DNA from: Dysidea avara
Lineage: Eukaryota; Porifera; Demospongiae; Dictyoceratida; Dysideidae
Direction: 5' to 3'
Length of the DNA stretch: 64,000 nucleotides
Assembly (NCBI RefSeq): GCF_963678975.1
Contig: NC_089275.1
Coordinates: forward strand, 12,555,682-12,619,681
Positions within the stretch are counted from its first letter, which is position 1, and the number at the start of each line of letters is the position of its first letter. A program made the position numbers and the translations under genes. Positions 23,569-34,421 of this stretch are shown here, piece after piece. Below the pieces are notes generated by a model that ran no database searches, was not told the origin of the DNA, and worked only from the letters and a program-made list of their open reading frames with translations.

Positions 23569-23847
23569 TTACTTTTCCAAGTCTTGATGGTAGTATTCCC
23601 TTTGCCTTTCCGCTGACTCAATGCGAGACTTTGCCAAATCTTTGTTAAATGATGTTTTGGTGGCTTCAGGTGATTTCTCACGCGACGCTGTTACATTTTT
23701 GTAGTACTCATTAGCATGACGCTGTGATCGGCATTCACTGCTGTACTTGTCCTTTCTCTCTGAGAGTATAGACTCTGTATGAGCTTCATAGTACGCCCTG
23801 TTATTCTCCTTCTTTCTACTCTTCCGTGCCGCTTCCTTCGAAGGCAT
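23569..23847 (-). CDS. Basic 92-residue protein, unknown, possibly transposon-associated
   Basis: An intact reading frame starts with MPSKEAARKSRKKENNRAYY and is 92 codons long; an upstream in-frame ATG at 23898 would add a hydrophobic stretch and looks less likely. It is very rich in K, R, E and Y with repeated xYYxxxxxSxxxxRK-type spacing (NRAYYEAHTES, NEYYKN, QREYYHQ), predicted helical or coiled. Such lysine/tyrosine repeats are common near the N termini of invertebrate transposon proteins; that resemblance is from memory. It lies inside an intron of the FPPS-like gene on the opposite strand, just downstream of a foldback MITE. It has no recognised catalytic domain, and could be a chance or relict frame. 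Confidence 0.4.
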   Translation of the reverse strand: MPSKEAARKSRKKENNRAYYEAHTESILSERKDKYSSECRSQRHANEYYKNVTASREKSPEATKTSFNKDLAKSRIESAERQREYYHQDLEK

Positions 23848-23849
23848 TG

Positions 23850-24270
23850 CCACACCCAATATTGCCTCAGAGAAAACACACAAAGCAATAATAACCACAA
23901 TACCCTTAGCTAACGCTATTTTGCTACGAATTATTTCTAATATCGCTCAAATACTTGAGGTAGATACGTTGTTTACAGCAAAGAAATGCGTTTACAAACG
24001 CAAGCAATATTAATTTTGCCGGTTAACTTTGCCAGAAACAAAAGATATGTCGCTAAATATATTCACTTACACGTACAAAGCTTCCCGATTGTGAACAGCT
24101 CGCTCTTCCTGCTCAAAATCAACTTCGAACTTTCAACCACGTGTATTCGAATATTTTACCGCGAAGATTATGATTACTCTATTTAGCGAGCACTCTTATT
24201 GAAACGGACGGCGCCGTACATTGAAGCCATTTGTGGAGTTATTAACACTACCTGTAGTGAATCCAGGACG
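23850..24270. promoter_or_regulatory. Possible bidirectional promoter region
   Basis: About 420 bases free of recognised repeats, with more CpG than the surroundings, lie between the divergent frames starting at 23847 (minus) and 24271 (plus). No TATA box is evident. The call rests only on layout and composition. Confidence 0.2.
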
Positions 24271-24296
24271 ATGGCGACATTAAAGAACGATGAAAG
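24271..24296 (+). other. Candidate first coding exon (MATLKNDE) with GTAAGA donor
   Basis: A good-context start (GGACGATGG) opens a short frame MATLKNDE that ends at a strong donor GTAAGA. It lies in a locally CpG-richer stretch (about 23860-24420) that carries no recognised repeat, diverging from the minus-strand frame that begins at 23847. No partner exon of matching phase was identified with confidence. The nearest downstream exon (24731) belongs to the FPPS-like series. Confidence 0.25.
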
Positions 24297-25629
24297 GTAA
24301 GACCCTAGCGCAAGGATTGTATTTCTATCGGTGTAGGAAAGGTTTAATCTATAGGCAAAACGAGCCGTTTTCATGCAAGAAGTAGGACTGTAGCTGTTGC
24401 CATCTTCCCGCTAGGCCTGGCTGAAGGCATCAGTTAGGGAGTCAGTCACTAGAAAATTCAATCAGATAGAATTTTTTTTAAAATTCGTGGAAACTCATAG
24501 GATGCATTTCATGTCGTTTTGAAGGCGAAATCGTGCTTCACTTTTGTAATACAATACTGCTGAATTGCCGAGATGGTTTTGCAAGTCTGCTTTTGGTGCG
24601 TAATGTTTTGGCGGGGAATCGTGAACCTTGATGATCCCTACCATTAAGTACTACCGTACTTAATGATATTTACATGTGGAAATTTAATAGCTGCGTTATT
24701 CAGTTACTTAATTGCTACAAACTGTTACAGGTTGTGGAGTACTCTGAAATTGGTAGAATAGTGAGTGCCGTCATCTCTGACAGTAAGACTGATCTGAGCA
24801 AATTTACAGCAGAAAAGTGAGATTTAATTTGTCAGCATAGCTGCTTTATGTATTTCTTTTTCCAGCCTTCAAAACATCACTCGCTACAAGACTGAATATT
24901 TCTGCTTGCCAGTGATGGTCACACTATACTTGGTATGTACTAACTGTAGTGTAGGTAGTGACATTTGTCTGATGTTGTTGTTGTGTATAGGCTAGAATTG
25001 ATGGGAAGACTGTTAATGATGAAGTATTGTCTATTTCACTGGCTATCAGTGAATTCTATCAGAACCAGGTATGTGGTATGTAGTATGCAATATGAGTATT
25101 ATGCTTTCAATGACTGTACATACAGTGCACTTCCCATTCACTTTTGCTCCCAGATTACTAAATTACTAATCTACTTGCATTAGTGAAATTTTTAGTTGCT
25201 TGTACACCAGTGTTATAGCGGTTGGTCACAATTTGTCTGGGTCATTCATTGATCAGGTCTTATTCTTTAAAAAATACCCAGGATTGGATCACATGTGAAA
25301 TGAATTACAGTAATTAGTTGATGATGTGGAATTGTATAGTCTAATTGTACTTCAGCCCAGCTTCTTTCATGAGCCACACCCATTATGTGCTATTGTCTGT
25401 ATGCATACATGGTGCCACGCCCTTTTATCAATAAGTGCATTGCTGTTTGTAGGTATGCACAAATCTTTTGCTGTTTGCAGGCTAATGTGGAGTCATGCCC
25501 ATTACTTGATTGTTACTGTATGAGTTATTGTCTTGCAGTAGCCAGCTTTCATGAGCCACGCCCACTTATAGGGAGTGTGTGATACTGTTTGTGGCATATA
25601 TGGAGCCACACTAGTTTATTATTATTGTG

Positions 25630-26010
25630 CAGACCCCAAAAAGAGTGTAATGCTAAAAAAAAAACAAAAAAACAACAACAAAACAATAGTACAATCTTAA
25701 TTAAACAGTCTCTAGACCAGATAGGCTATGCTTGAATTATTCGATCTCTGTTAAGTCTATCATGTGTTGGGGTAAGGGATTCCAGATTTTAATAGCGGAT
25801 GGAAAAAAAGGAGTATTTGTAAGAATTTATCCGTGTCATTGGTAACATAAATCTTTTACTGTGGTCCCTTGTGTGGTAGATGTCAGGGTTAGGAATAAGG
25901 AGATTGTCAGCATTTATATCAATCTGGTGGGTTATGATCTTAAAATAACATTGTAGCCTTCTGCTCATTTCTACATCTAGTTAATGTAGGGTGTATTAAA
26001 GTTGCATGAA
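25630..26010 (-). pseudogene. LINE C-terminal remnant absent from copy C
   Basis: On the minus strand it reads FFPSAIKIWNPLPQHMIDLT, the conserved end of a LINE ORF, with an A/CAA-rich tract at 25654-25685. The colinear sequence in copy C (63600-63640) passes from the GAGC(C)ACACTA(G/A)TTTATTA flank straight to the TTTGCTGTCT(A/G)TAAACTT flank, so it lacks this insert. Confidence 0.55.
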
Positions 26011-26224
26011 CAAACAAGTTTTGCTGTCTATAAACTTACGTGGACCCATGCTCACTGACTGATTATTAATTATAAACTTACCTGTTTAGTTATCAACACT
26101 GTTGTACACACATATATATATACACATAATTTTGGAGTGATGGAGGGTGTTATGTCACTGAATTATAATCACAATGCAGGAACTGGAATGCTAGAGAAAA
26201 CAAAATTAGTACAGAAAGATAGAT

Positions 26225-27640
26225 AAATCATACAGTACGATAGTAACTGTATAGTAGGGACCACAAAGGAGTAGGCGTGGCCCATGAAATAATATCACCC
26301 AAAAACCAGCCTCAATTTTCCCTTACGACGATGAGGCAGTATTGGTGAGGTAAAACTAATCCCAAACAAGCTTTCAGATCGACCCGAAACACTTTCAACA
26401 AGTTACTACGGAATTTTAGAAAGATTTTATTCGATGGAATTTTCTACTGACTGACTGAATAAGTACCGTATATTACCGTATTAAAGCCGGGCTCAAATAT
26501 ACGCCGGGTAGAGCTAGGGGACTATCATAATAAGCACCGGGGCTCATTTAAATGCTGGGGTGCTAATGACATGTACTGAAATAAATGTCGGGGTTCTAAA
26601 CTCGTGTCAGCTGCTAACTATACAGTAATGTCTTGTCACCAGTCTTATGATGTCTTGTCTTGTTCGACTATGCCTTCTCTTGTGGTGATGGCCATAGCGA
26701 TTTCGTATTTCGTAGGTACTTGTACTGGCACCTGTCATTCTCAACAAGTGGCTAGTAAGAAATAAATTCCCGGGTCCAGATTAATGCCGGTCTCGTTTAA
26801 ACGCTGGGTCAAAAATGATTTATAGGAAATAAACGCCCGGGCTTCTATACGGTCATATATGGTAACTGACTGACTGATGCCTTCAGACAAGCATAACTCG
26901 ATAACGGCTAAGGCTATGGGCTTGATTTTTTCACTGTTTGATGTTGTTTCAGCCCAACAGGTGCCTTTTGGCATACCGCAGTACGTACAATGTATTCTTC
27001 ATGGACTTACCAGTGTACTCCTTTGTGTCCCATTCATCTTTGCTGACAGGGAAAGGTGTCGATTTGGCACGAGCACGTGATGGCTTCCCTTTGAAACGGA
27101 AATCGTCCGTATTTTTCATAGTAGCTATTTTGATTACAGAGGTGCTTTTCAAACAGTTCTTGATTCATATTGATGTGTAACGGGTTGAACATATCCGACA
27201 GCAAAGCGTAATGGATACTTCACTTTTCAGATGATAATTAATAAAATTGGGGTGCGGCACCATTTCTTTTGGTATGCGTAGATTGTAGAGGTGCTTCCGG
27301 GAAAGTTCTTGATTCGAAATGCTGTGTAATGGGTTGAACATAGCTGACAACGAAGCATAATGGATACTTCACTTTTCAGATGATAATTGATATAGCTGGG
27401 GCGGCGGGCATGCGGTGCCATTTCAGGTGGGAGTATGTGGGTTCACCGGTCATAATAAAATTATTTACAAAAATTGTTAACAAACAAGTACACGAAAAAA
27501 TTTAGAATTTTCAACTAGAGTAAGGACCATGGCACATCGATAAAAAGTATTGAAACAAGTTGGAGTAGTCCATGACAGTAAAACAATAAGGAGTGCTATA
27601 TCCCTACTATACATTTCTGTTATGGTATCTTCATGGATGC
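26225..27640. repeat. R repeat, unit 1 (with half MITE)
   Basis: Begins near CATACAGTACGATAGTAACT and holds landmarks GACCACAAAGGAGTAGGCGT, ACCAGCCTCA, GACTGACTGA, CCTTCAGACAAGC, ATAACGGCTAAGGCTA and GTAATGGATACTTCACTTTTC, the last block twice (27140-27260, 27285-27400). It ends with half of a palindromic MITE (27481-27640). Copy C lacks it, so it inserted or expanded after the duplication. No credible gene; small minus-strand frames here are not conserved in unit 2. Confidence 0.55.
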
Positions 27641-27809
27641 AGTGGGTCAGTGTTTTGACAAACTCAAAGTAACTGTAAATCTTTAAGCAAAGAGTTAATA
27701 TGGCTGTATACTCCTAAATATTGTGCAAGCAGTAACAGATGTATATAGCAAATGTGAGGGAAATGGACCTCCCTCTATTTCAAAGGGAATTTAGCTTCTC
27801 CACCTATTC

Positions 27810-28480
27810 CTATCATACAGTACAATAGTATTGTATAGTAGTGACCACAAAGGTGTGGGAGTGGCCCATGAAAAAACATCACCCAAAAACCAGCCTCACT
27901 TTCCCAGCAACAATGAGGCAGTATTGGTTGGGTAAAACTAAGCCTAAACAAACCTTCAGATTGACATGAAAGGCTTTCAACAAATTGCTACGAAAAATTA
28001 TTTAACAGAATTTTCTAGTGACTGACTGACATGCCTTCAGACAAGCGTAATTTGATAACGGCTAAGGCTACAGGCTTGATTTTGTGCTGATTGATGTCGC
28101 TTTGGCCCGAGAGGTGCCTTTGGCATACCACAGTACATACAATACATTCTTCATAGACTTACCAGCGTCCTCCTTTGCGTCCCATTCATCTTTGCTGACA
28201 GCGATGTGTTGATTTGGCGGTAGCACATGATGGCTTCCCTTTGTAATGGAAATCGTCCGTATTTTTCACAGTGATTACTTTGATTGCAAAGGTGTTTTTT
28301 GAACAGTTCTTGATTCATACTGCTATGTGAAGGATTGAACAAAGCTGACAACAAAGCGTAATGGATACTTCACTTTCAGACAATAATTGATATAACTGGG
28401 GCATGAGGCACCATTTCTTTCTTTTGATGTGATACTGTATGTGTGGGTTCACCAGTCATAATAATTTTTTTTAAAGTTAG
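27810..28480. repeat. R repeat, unit 2
   Basis: Second, shorter unit with the same order: CATACAGTACAATAGTATTG, GACCACAAAGGTGTGGGAGT, ACCAGCCTCACTTTCC, GACTGACTGACATGCCTTCA, GATAACGGCTAAGGCTA, TAATGGATACTTCACTTTC. Diverged relatives lie at 48790-49700 and a scrap at 35950-36005. Confidence 0.55.
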
Positions 28481-28484
28481 CAAA

Positions 28485-28765
28485 CAAGTACTCAAGAATT
28501 TTCAACCAGAGTAGGGACCATAGCACATCAATAAAAGGTACCGAAACAAGCTGGAGTAGTGCATGATATATAAAGTAAAGCAATAAGAAGGGTTATATCC
28601 CTACTGTGCTCTTCTTTGTGGTATCTTGAGCACAATAGGGATATAACATTTCCAATTGTTTTACTATGATTTAATATCATGCACTACTCCAGCTTGTTTC
28701 AGTACTTTTTATTGATGTATATACTATGGTCCCTACTCCAAGTTTTTTGTGTGCTTGTTAAGATT
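28485..28765. mobile_element. Palindromic MITE, second copy
   Basis: Left arm AAGTACTCAAGAATTTTCAA... and right arm ...TTTTTTGTGTGCTTGTTA are inverted, with a centre near 28618 (TTGTGGTATCTTGAGCACA). Internal GTAGGGACCAT and AAACAAGCTGGAGTAGT are shared with the half copy at 27481. It lies just upstream of the exon carrying the altered second aspartate motif. Confidence 0.7.
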
Positions 28766-28849
28766 GAGGTATTCTAATAGAACAGTCATATATACTGTAA
28801 TAAAACTGTCAGTCGCAACTAGCCAAAAAATTTGTGCTAAGTGTGATAC

Positions 28850-28922
28850 TGTATGTGTGTGTGCATGTGTGTGGGTGTACGTCCATGTGTGTTTGTGTGT
28901 GTGTGTGTTGTGTGTGTGTGTA
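28850..28922. repeat. GT-rich microsatellite
   Basis: Interrupted (GT)n tract, about 35 bases upstream of the 28959 exon acceptor. Confidence 0.8.
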
Positions 28923-29130
28923 AGTGGACACAGATATTAGTAATTGTCACTGTTACAGGTTGACTACAATAGATGTTATGGAGCCCTGGATGTTGCCAGT
29001 GTAGACATAAAGGCCAAGAAGTGTACCTGGTTGATAGTAGAGGCAGTGAGAAGAGCTGATACTAAACAGAGGACAATATTAGAGGTAAATATTTTGTATT
29101 GTAGTACTATGGAATGTTTTGTTTAGTACT

Positions 29131-29363
29131 ACAGTAGCGTGCAAGTGTAATGTCGCGCTCGCTTGCACACGTGCAATTACACGTGATTAAAATAACTTGC
29201 TAAAAGTGGGTGTGGCACCTTTTTCGATTGCGAGTCTTCATCCCTCAAATCAAAGGATGAAGACTCACGATTGAAACAGGTGCCATGTCTCCTTTTAGTG
29301 ACTTTTTTAATCGTGTGCATAATTGCATGCGTGCAAGCGAGTGCGACATTTACACTTGGGTGG
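29131..29363. mobile_element. Palindromic MITE (GCAAGTGTAATGTCGC ends)
   Basis: GCGTGCAAGTGTAATGTCGC... pairs with ...GCGACATTTACACTTG; the centre lies near 29250 (GATGAAGACTC). A more decayed relative is at 29655-29832 (GTAGTCTTGCGAGAGTGCAA...GCACTCTGGCAAGACAAC), with the same inner ACTTGCTA and AAGTG words. Confidence 0.65.
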
Positions 29364-30132
29364 TACCGTATGCATGTATGTATTGTTATAGACTGTTATG
29401 TCCTTAAATAATAGCAGCCATTTTTGCTGATTGAATTTTGCTCCATACTTGTGTAACTACTCAAGTATTTAGCAGTGTTACAATAGAACTTCTGTATCCT
29501 GGACCAGGACTCTAAATGTATGTGAACCCACTCATACAAGTGGGACCATGAATAAGTATACTCATTATCAATTTGATGAACTTTGCTACATTATCTCTTG
29601 AACAGTGATTATATAGCTATGTAAATTGACCTTTACTCAGATGCAGTACCGCTCAAATGCAACGTAGTCTTGCGAGAGTGCAAGTGATTAAAGAACTTGC
29701 TAATTGAACTCATTTCGCTCACAACTATTCATCCCATTCATTTGGGATAAATGCTTGTAAGCAAAACGGGTACCACACCCTTTAATAAGCAAGTGTTTCG
29801 ATTGCTAGCACTCTGGCAAGACAACATTGTGTTTGAGCAGTGCTGTAACTATGTAACCTTCCTCAGTCACTCTTTTCAAGCTCCAGCGATTCATTCTGAT
29901 TTAAAATTGTGTTGGCATCATTTACTACAAATTAACCTTCTGCAGCATTCCAGGTCATAATAATCTGCTAACTTTCTTCTTAGATTGCAACACTGGATTT
30001 TATACAATAAATTAGTAAAAGCACTTGTGTACTACGTAAACTATAGCACTGTGGTGGTGTGTTCTCAAACCAAATATAGCACTCAGGTTTATCTCATGCT
30101 ATTTGATCTCTCTACCATGCTTTCGTACTTAA

Positions 30133-30881
30133 AGATGGATCAATACTGATACCAGTATTGGTATTGATTCTGAATCCAGTGGTATCAGCATCGGATTGAT
30201 ATTGGTAATACAAAGGTACAGATACCACCAGTAGACACTCACCACTTTTATTAAACCATCTCTAGCTATGTTTCCAGTAGCAAATAACTTAGTTGGGCTA
30301 ACAAAGTGTTTCCAGTAGCAATAAAGTAGTGAAAACAAAGCCTTTGTTACTCTTTTCCAAGTATTGCTACAATTGCTCTACATTTATTCTAATATATTAG
30401 AGCAGGTGAATCCTTTGTAATTAAATGACACTGCAGTTGTTCCTCAAAGAAATAGGTTTATGACTACTTAGCTTGCTTTTTCATGAAAAGGTTTGATTGC
30501 AAGGCTGTAACAAACATTTGTAGAATTAACAGCTGCTCACGTAATTAATTACCTAATCAATAAACTTACAAGAAAACTACCTCAAATCAAGCAATTAGTA
30601 ATCCACAATGATGTTTATCATATTTATACAATGAATATTTTGAAACTTGATTAAACTGAGATCATCACTTCCGATAAAACTGCATGATCATTGTGATATT
30701 TTAATAGCTAGCTATGTATCGCAACAGTGAAATTTCTATAATAAACTTGTCTAGGCCTCAATGCTTACTATTGGTATCAGAATTGGTATCAGAATTGGTA
30801 TCAGAATTGGTATCGGCAGATAATTTCAGTACAAATACTTGTATTGGAAGTATTGGTAAAAAGTGGTATCGGTCCACCTCT
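30133..30881. mobile_element. Older hAT-like element with GGTATC subterminal repeats
   Basis: Left end about TAAAGATGGATCAATACTGA, right end about GGTATCGGTCCACCTCTA; flanking octamers TTCGTACT and CTTGTACT match in six positions. Contains three tandem 13-base units TATCAGAATTGG(G) at 30775-30812. No transposase. Confidence 0.45.
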
Positions 30882-30889
30882 ACTTGTAC

Positions 30890-31564
30890 TAGAGGTGTAC
30901 TGATATGAGAAAACTAAACTGATCTGATACCGATCCGATATGAAATTAATCATTTTGAAACCGATACGATACCAATCTGATATACCGATATAACTAAGTG
31001 TAGCTATTTATATTTGATGAACCACATATGCCACGTTCAACTTTATTTTAACTACTGAAGACAATCTTAAGATTATTGGCTATGCTTGGTTACCCATGGT
31101 GGTGTGGCCTCTATTGACAGCTCAGACTATAAGGCACCCACAAATATTGTAATACATGCCTCCTGCCAACGGATTACTCCGCATTTTAATGGCTTGCAGA
31201 GATGGCTGGTTGTTTTATGCTGTGCTCTCGGTTCATCTTATTGCTGTTTCCCCAGGCTCACCACTATGAGTGTTTGTTGTATGATTGGTAAGCTTTGTAA
31301 CAACAAAAATGTGATTATGAAAGCACTTAGATGGATTCGCATAGCATACCACTTTTAGACAAGGAAGATAACCACCATTGTTAGCTAAATATTAGGGTTT
31401 AAAATGTGGCTTGATCATTGGACAGTGTCCTCAAGATAGTTCAGTTGTAAATCGGTGTATCATATCGGTTTTTAGCAGCAATATTGGCTCCCACCGATAT
31501 AGTAGAAATTTCTATGTATATCAGCCACCGATACGATATGTATCGGTATATCGATACACCTCTA
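30890..31564. mobile_element. 675-bp hAT element with 8-bp TSD ACTTGTAC
   Basis: TIR TAGAGGTGTA/TACACCTCTA, perfect TSD at 30882-30889 and 31565-31572. Subterminal CCGATA/TATCGG repeats are dense at both ends. The middle (31080-31360) has a 90-codon open frame without recognisable domains. It landed exactly at the right edge of the older element at 30133-30881. Confidence 0.8.
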
Positions 31565-33349
31565 ACTTGTACTATAATTTTCATTACCGTGGTGCTTTAA
31601 CTGGTATGTAAATGTTTCATAAAATTATTTCTGACTGCCTAGAAGATCGAGATTGGTTCAGTCTTCCAGTTTTGATAAATGTTGCCATGCCAATTCACCA
31701 CCAAATTGGTACTTGTGTTATTATACTCTATTCTCCTCCTCCAGGCTAACTATGGTAGATCAGATGAGGGTTGTGTAGAGAAGGTGAAGGAGGTGTATGA
31801 GTCACTGAACCTGAGACACTTGCGATGAACACAGTCACATATTACCGGTACATGTCTTCCTGGAGATGAGGGATACCATCTATACAAGGGAACACTAGAT
31901 GGATTTAAAGATTTTTTGTATTGTTATTATTTATTACTAGGCATTACAGCACATACAGATTGATAGAGCACTATACATTTAGCCTCATAACTTGTTATCC
32001 AACTAGTAATTTGCTTGGAGTTCTCATGCAGAATCTATCAAGCTTGTACCAGATGATTTTGACAAGCTCTCCTGGTCACCTTTACCATGTGTATATCAGA
32101 ATAGTTTGACCTGTTTCAAGCATATATGCCTGCATTTGGTAGCTAGGCCACTTTGTGTATAGTTAAATTGGAAGCATTGTGGCGGTAAAGCAATCAGGGT
32201 CTGTGGCTTAAAAGTCACAGGAGTAAAACTGGCAAACAATACATGAAGCCGAGTGCATGAAGCTGTACCATGGCAAGCTTACCAATGTACACCAATTAAT
32301 TGACTCATCCCTAAAGCATGGCTTGGAGCCCTTAAAGAGGTCAGAATTTTATCATCGTGTAGTGCTTCATGTGGATGTAAGATGTTAGTTCTTATTACAT
32401 GTCTACTTGTTTATAATCATTGGAACTCACATGGATTCCCAGTTAGAAAATTGACTAGTAAGTTTATTTTACTACTATACTGCAGGATATTTTAGCTTAT
32501 AATTAACTGATATTTGAATCATCACGTGCACAAAATTTGAGGTGTGATTGTTCTAGTATGAAAATCATATTTTCATGCATTGCCCAATACTCAGGAAAAT
32601 GTGATACCTGGGTTTTATCTAGAGTTGTACTCACTAACATGCATAGATGAGTAACCATCTAGTTGTAGCCTTTAGATTATGTGTAGCCTTGAGAATGCCT
32701 AGGAATCCTAGCAGCATGCCTCCCTGCTCCCTGAAATTGTGCTAAATGCCCACTGGCGGCAGTGTCTCGCTTTTGTCAGATAGCAAACATTCTTGGATTC
32801 TTATTGAGTGAACATTTGGCTGCATTTTTGGTGTTGCTTTGAAGAAAGTGACACATCTATAAGACTTCCTGCTAGTTGTTGTATGAGTACAACGACCCTA
32901 GAAACAGACTTGTGATTGAGAATTATGAAATTTCAAGCTATACTTGTAATTGTTTGTAATTTAAGTACCTGCATTTATGTCACTACATCATTAACGCTAC
33001 ATGCAAAAAAGTATGCATACTACATGTATTGTGTTATTAAAAGAAATTATAACTTGGTAATATAGATTGTACACACTCTATAATTTCAGAATTGAACACC
33101 AGGTGGTTAGATAATTGTGTAGTACATGTACTGTTCATGTGGAAGTACACATATGGTAACAATACAGTCAAATATCCTAATAGAACAATCATTTGATTTA
33201 GTAAAATAGAATACCAGATAGCTGGTTAATAGATAACTAAAGTCCAACTACACCATTTGTGTACTATGCTCTATACACAAGTGCAAGTAGCTTGTTGTAT
33301 GGTGGACAAATGATTATAACAGCACTGGTACATGAAATGACATTGGGTA

Positions 33350-33533
33350 CGCAAGGAATTTTTGATGTGTAAGACTGAAAATTTGATGAATTCAGACTTC
33401 AGCAGATTTGACGAATAAAATGTTGACGAAAATCAAGAAATTGTAGGCAAAACCTGTACTTTTAATGGCGTTAATAAACATTTGATGAATTAAACCGATT
33501 CATCAAATTTTTTGATGTCAAAATTTCCTTGCG
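33350..33533. mobile_element. Mariner-like MITE, TA target (CGCAAGGAA ends)
   Basis: CGCAAGGAATTTTTGA at the left and TCAAAATTTCCTTGCG at the right are inverted, flanked by TA on both sides (33348-33349, 33534-33535). Contains several ATTTGATGAAT words. Absent from the duplicate locus near 15735. Confidence 0.65.
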
Positions 33534-33983
33534 TATACGGTACATGCTTGGCTTTTATGCCATGTGAAGTACAAGACTGACAAATATTAGAAAGATCACC
33601 TTAAGCTTGTTATAGTGGTGACCAGGTCCCAAACAGAGCTACAGTGCAGTAGTTTGTAACCTTTCTATGAAGACAACCTCAATATTGAAGCCAGTATGTA
33701 ACGAATAATTATAAGCATGTTAGTTTAGCTAACACACAGTAAAACACAATTGCATGCAATTCACTACCTGTACATGTATCTGGAATTTCTATTATAATCT
33801 TCTCAGCCATCTTATGAGACTCCTAATTGCCATTGATCCCAACCTGCAAATATAATAGGAACAAAAGATGAATGAATGAAACACAATGGTATGCCTGTAT
33901 GTACAATACAAGTTGTACACAGCAGACATAATTTTAATTTTTGTGTGTACGTGCAGCACTGTGTACAACATAATACAGAGTTT

Positions 33984-34421
33984 TAGGCTTGCGCCAATTA
34001 TGTCGGCATAATTTCGAGCATAATAGGCTAGCAAAAGCATCAAGCATTATGCCAGCATAATAGGACGATTTTCAAGAAATTTAATTGATGCGAAATGCGC
34101 ACGCCAAAAATACTGTACAACATGAACACATTGCACATTATTACTGCATTTCATATCATAAACCTTGCAATGTTGCTATATTATTATTTTCTTGACTGAT
34201 TATTTACACTTTATGGAAATAAGATCGAGATACTCTAATAGAGCAGTCACTTACTCTAATACAGCAGTCAGGAAATGCAGATATACTCTAATAAAACAGT
34301 CAGTTCTCGAGCACAATCTTGATTTTGACAGCATAATTTTGAACATAATAATATACTGGATTTTTGAGCACTGCTCAAAAGCATAATAGGCAATTTTCAA
34401 AGCATAATTGGCACAAGCCTA
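33984..34421. mobile_element. 438-bp hAT MITE with 8-bp TSD CAGAGTTT
   Basis: Ends TAGGCTTGCGCCAATTATG and CATAATTGGCACAAGCCTA; perfect TSD at 33976-33983 and 34422-34429. Contains three tandem-like copies of the dispersed motif at 34223-34303. It is the best preserved member of the family also seen at 198-1666 and 2731-3853. Confidence 0.85.

Larger units (their letters stand above)
22556..31828 (+). pseudogene. FPPS-like trans-prenyltransferase, eight exons, second Asp motif altered, probably decayed
   Basis: Exons: 22556-22678, 22758-22838, 22896-23018, 24731-24816, 24866-24932, 24991-25068, 28959-29084, 31745-31828. All have AG/GT borders and, from exon 2 on, continuous phase. They read in the order of farnesyl diphosphate synthase: TRGLMVV (as FPPS NRGLTVV), the first aspartate-rich motif DDIVD followed by CWYK, VGMIAVNDSF, HPYYTELMELF, a SEIG helix, FTAE...ITRYKT, ARIDGK, VDYNRCYGALDV in place of DDYLDLFGDPSV, KKCTWLIVEA, then ANYGRS...EKVKEVYESL and a stop. 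FPPS condenses DMAPP/GPP with IPP in the isoprenoid pathway and needs both DDxxD motifs to bind Mg2+. Here the second keeps only one aspartate. Exon 1 carries about four extra bases relative to the 62.4-kb copy, destroying the LGWC segment, and about 40 C-terminal residues are missing. The 5' exons were not found. It may be a decaying gene or a diverged paralog, such as an IDS-like terpene synthase. Confidence 0.72.

Noticed and set aside
26741-27421. Minus-strand frames in R repeats as genes
   Set aside because: Not preserved between R-repeat units and overlapped by frames on the other strand.
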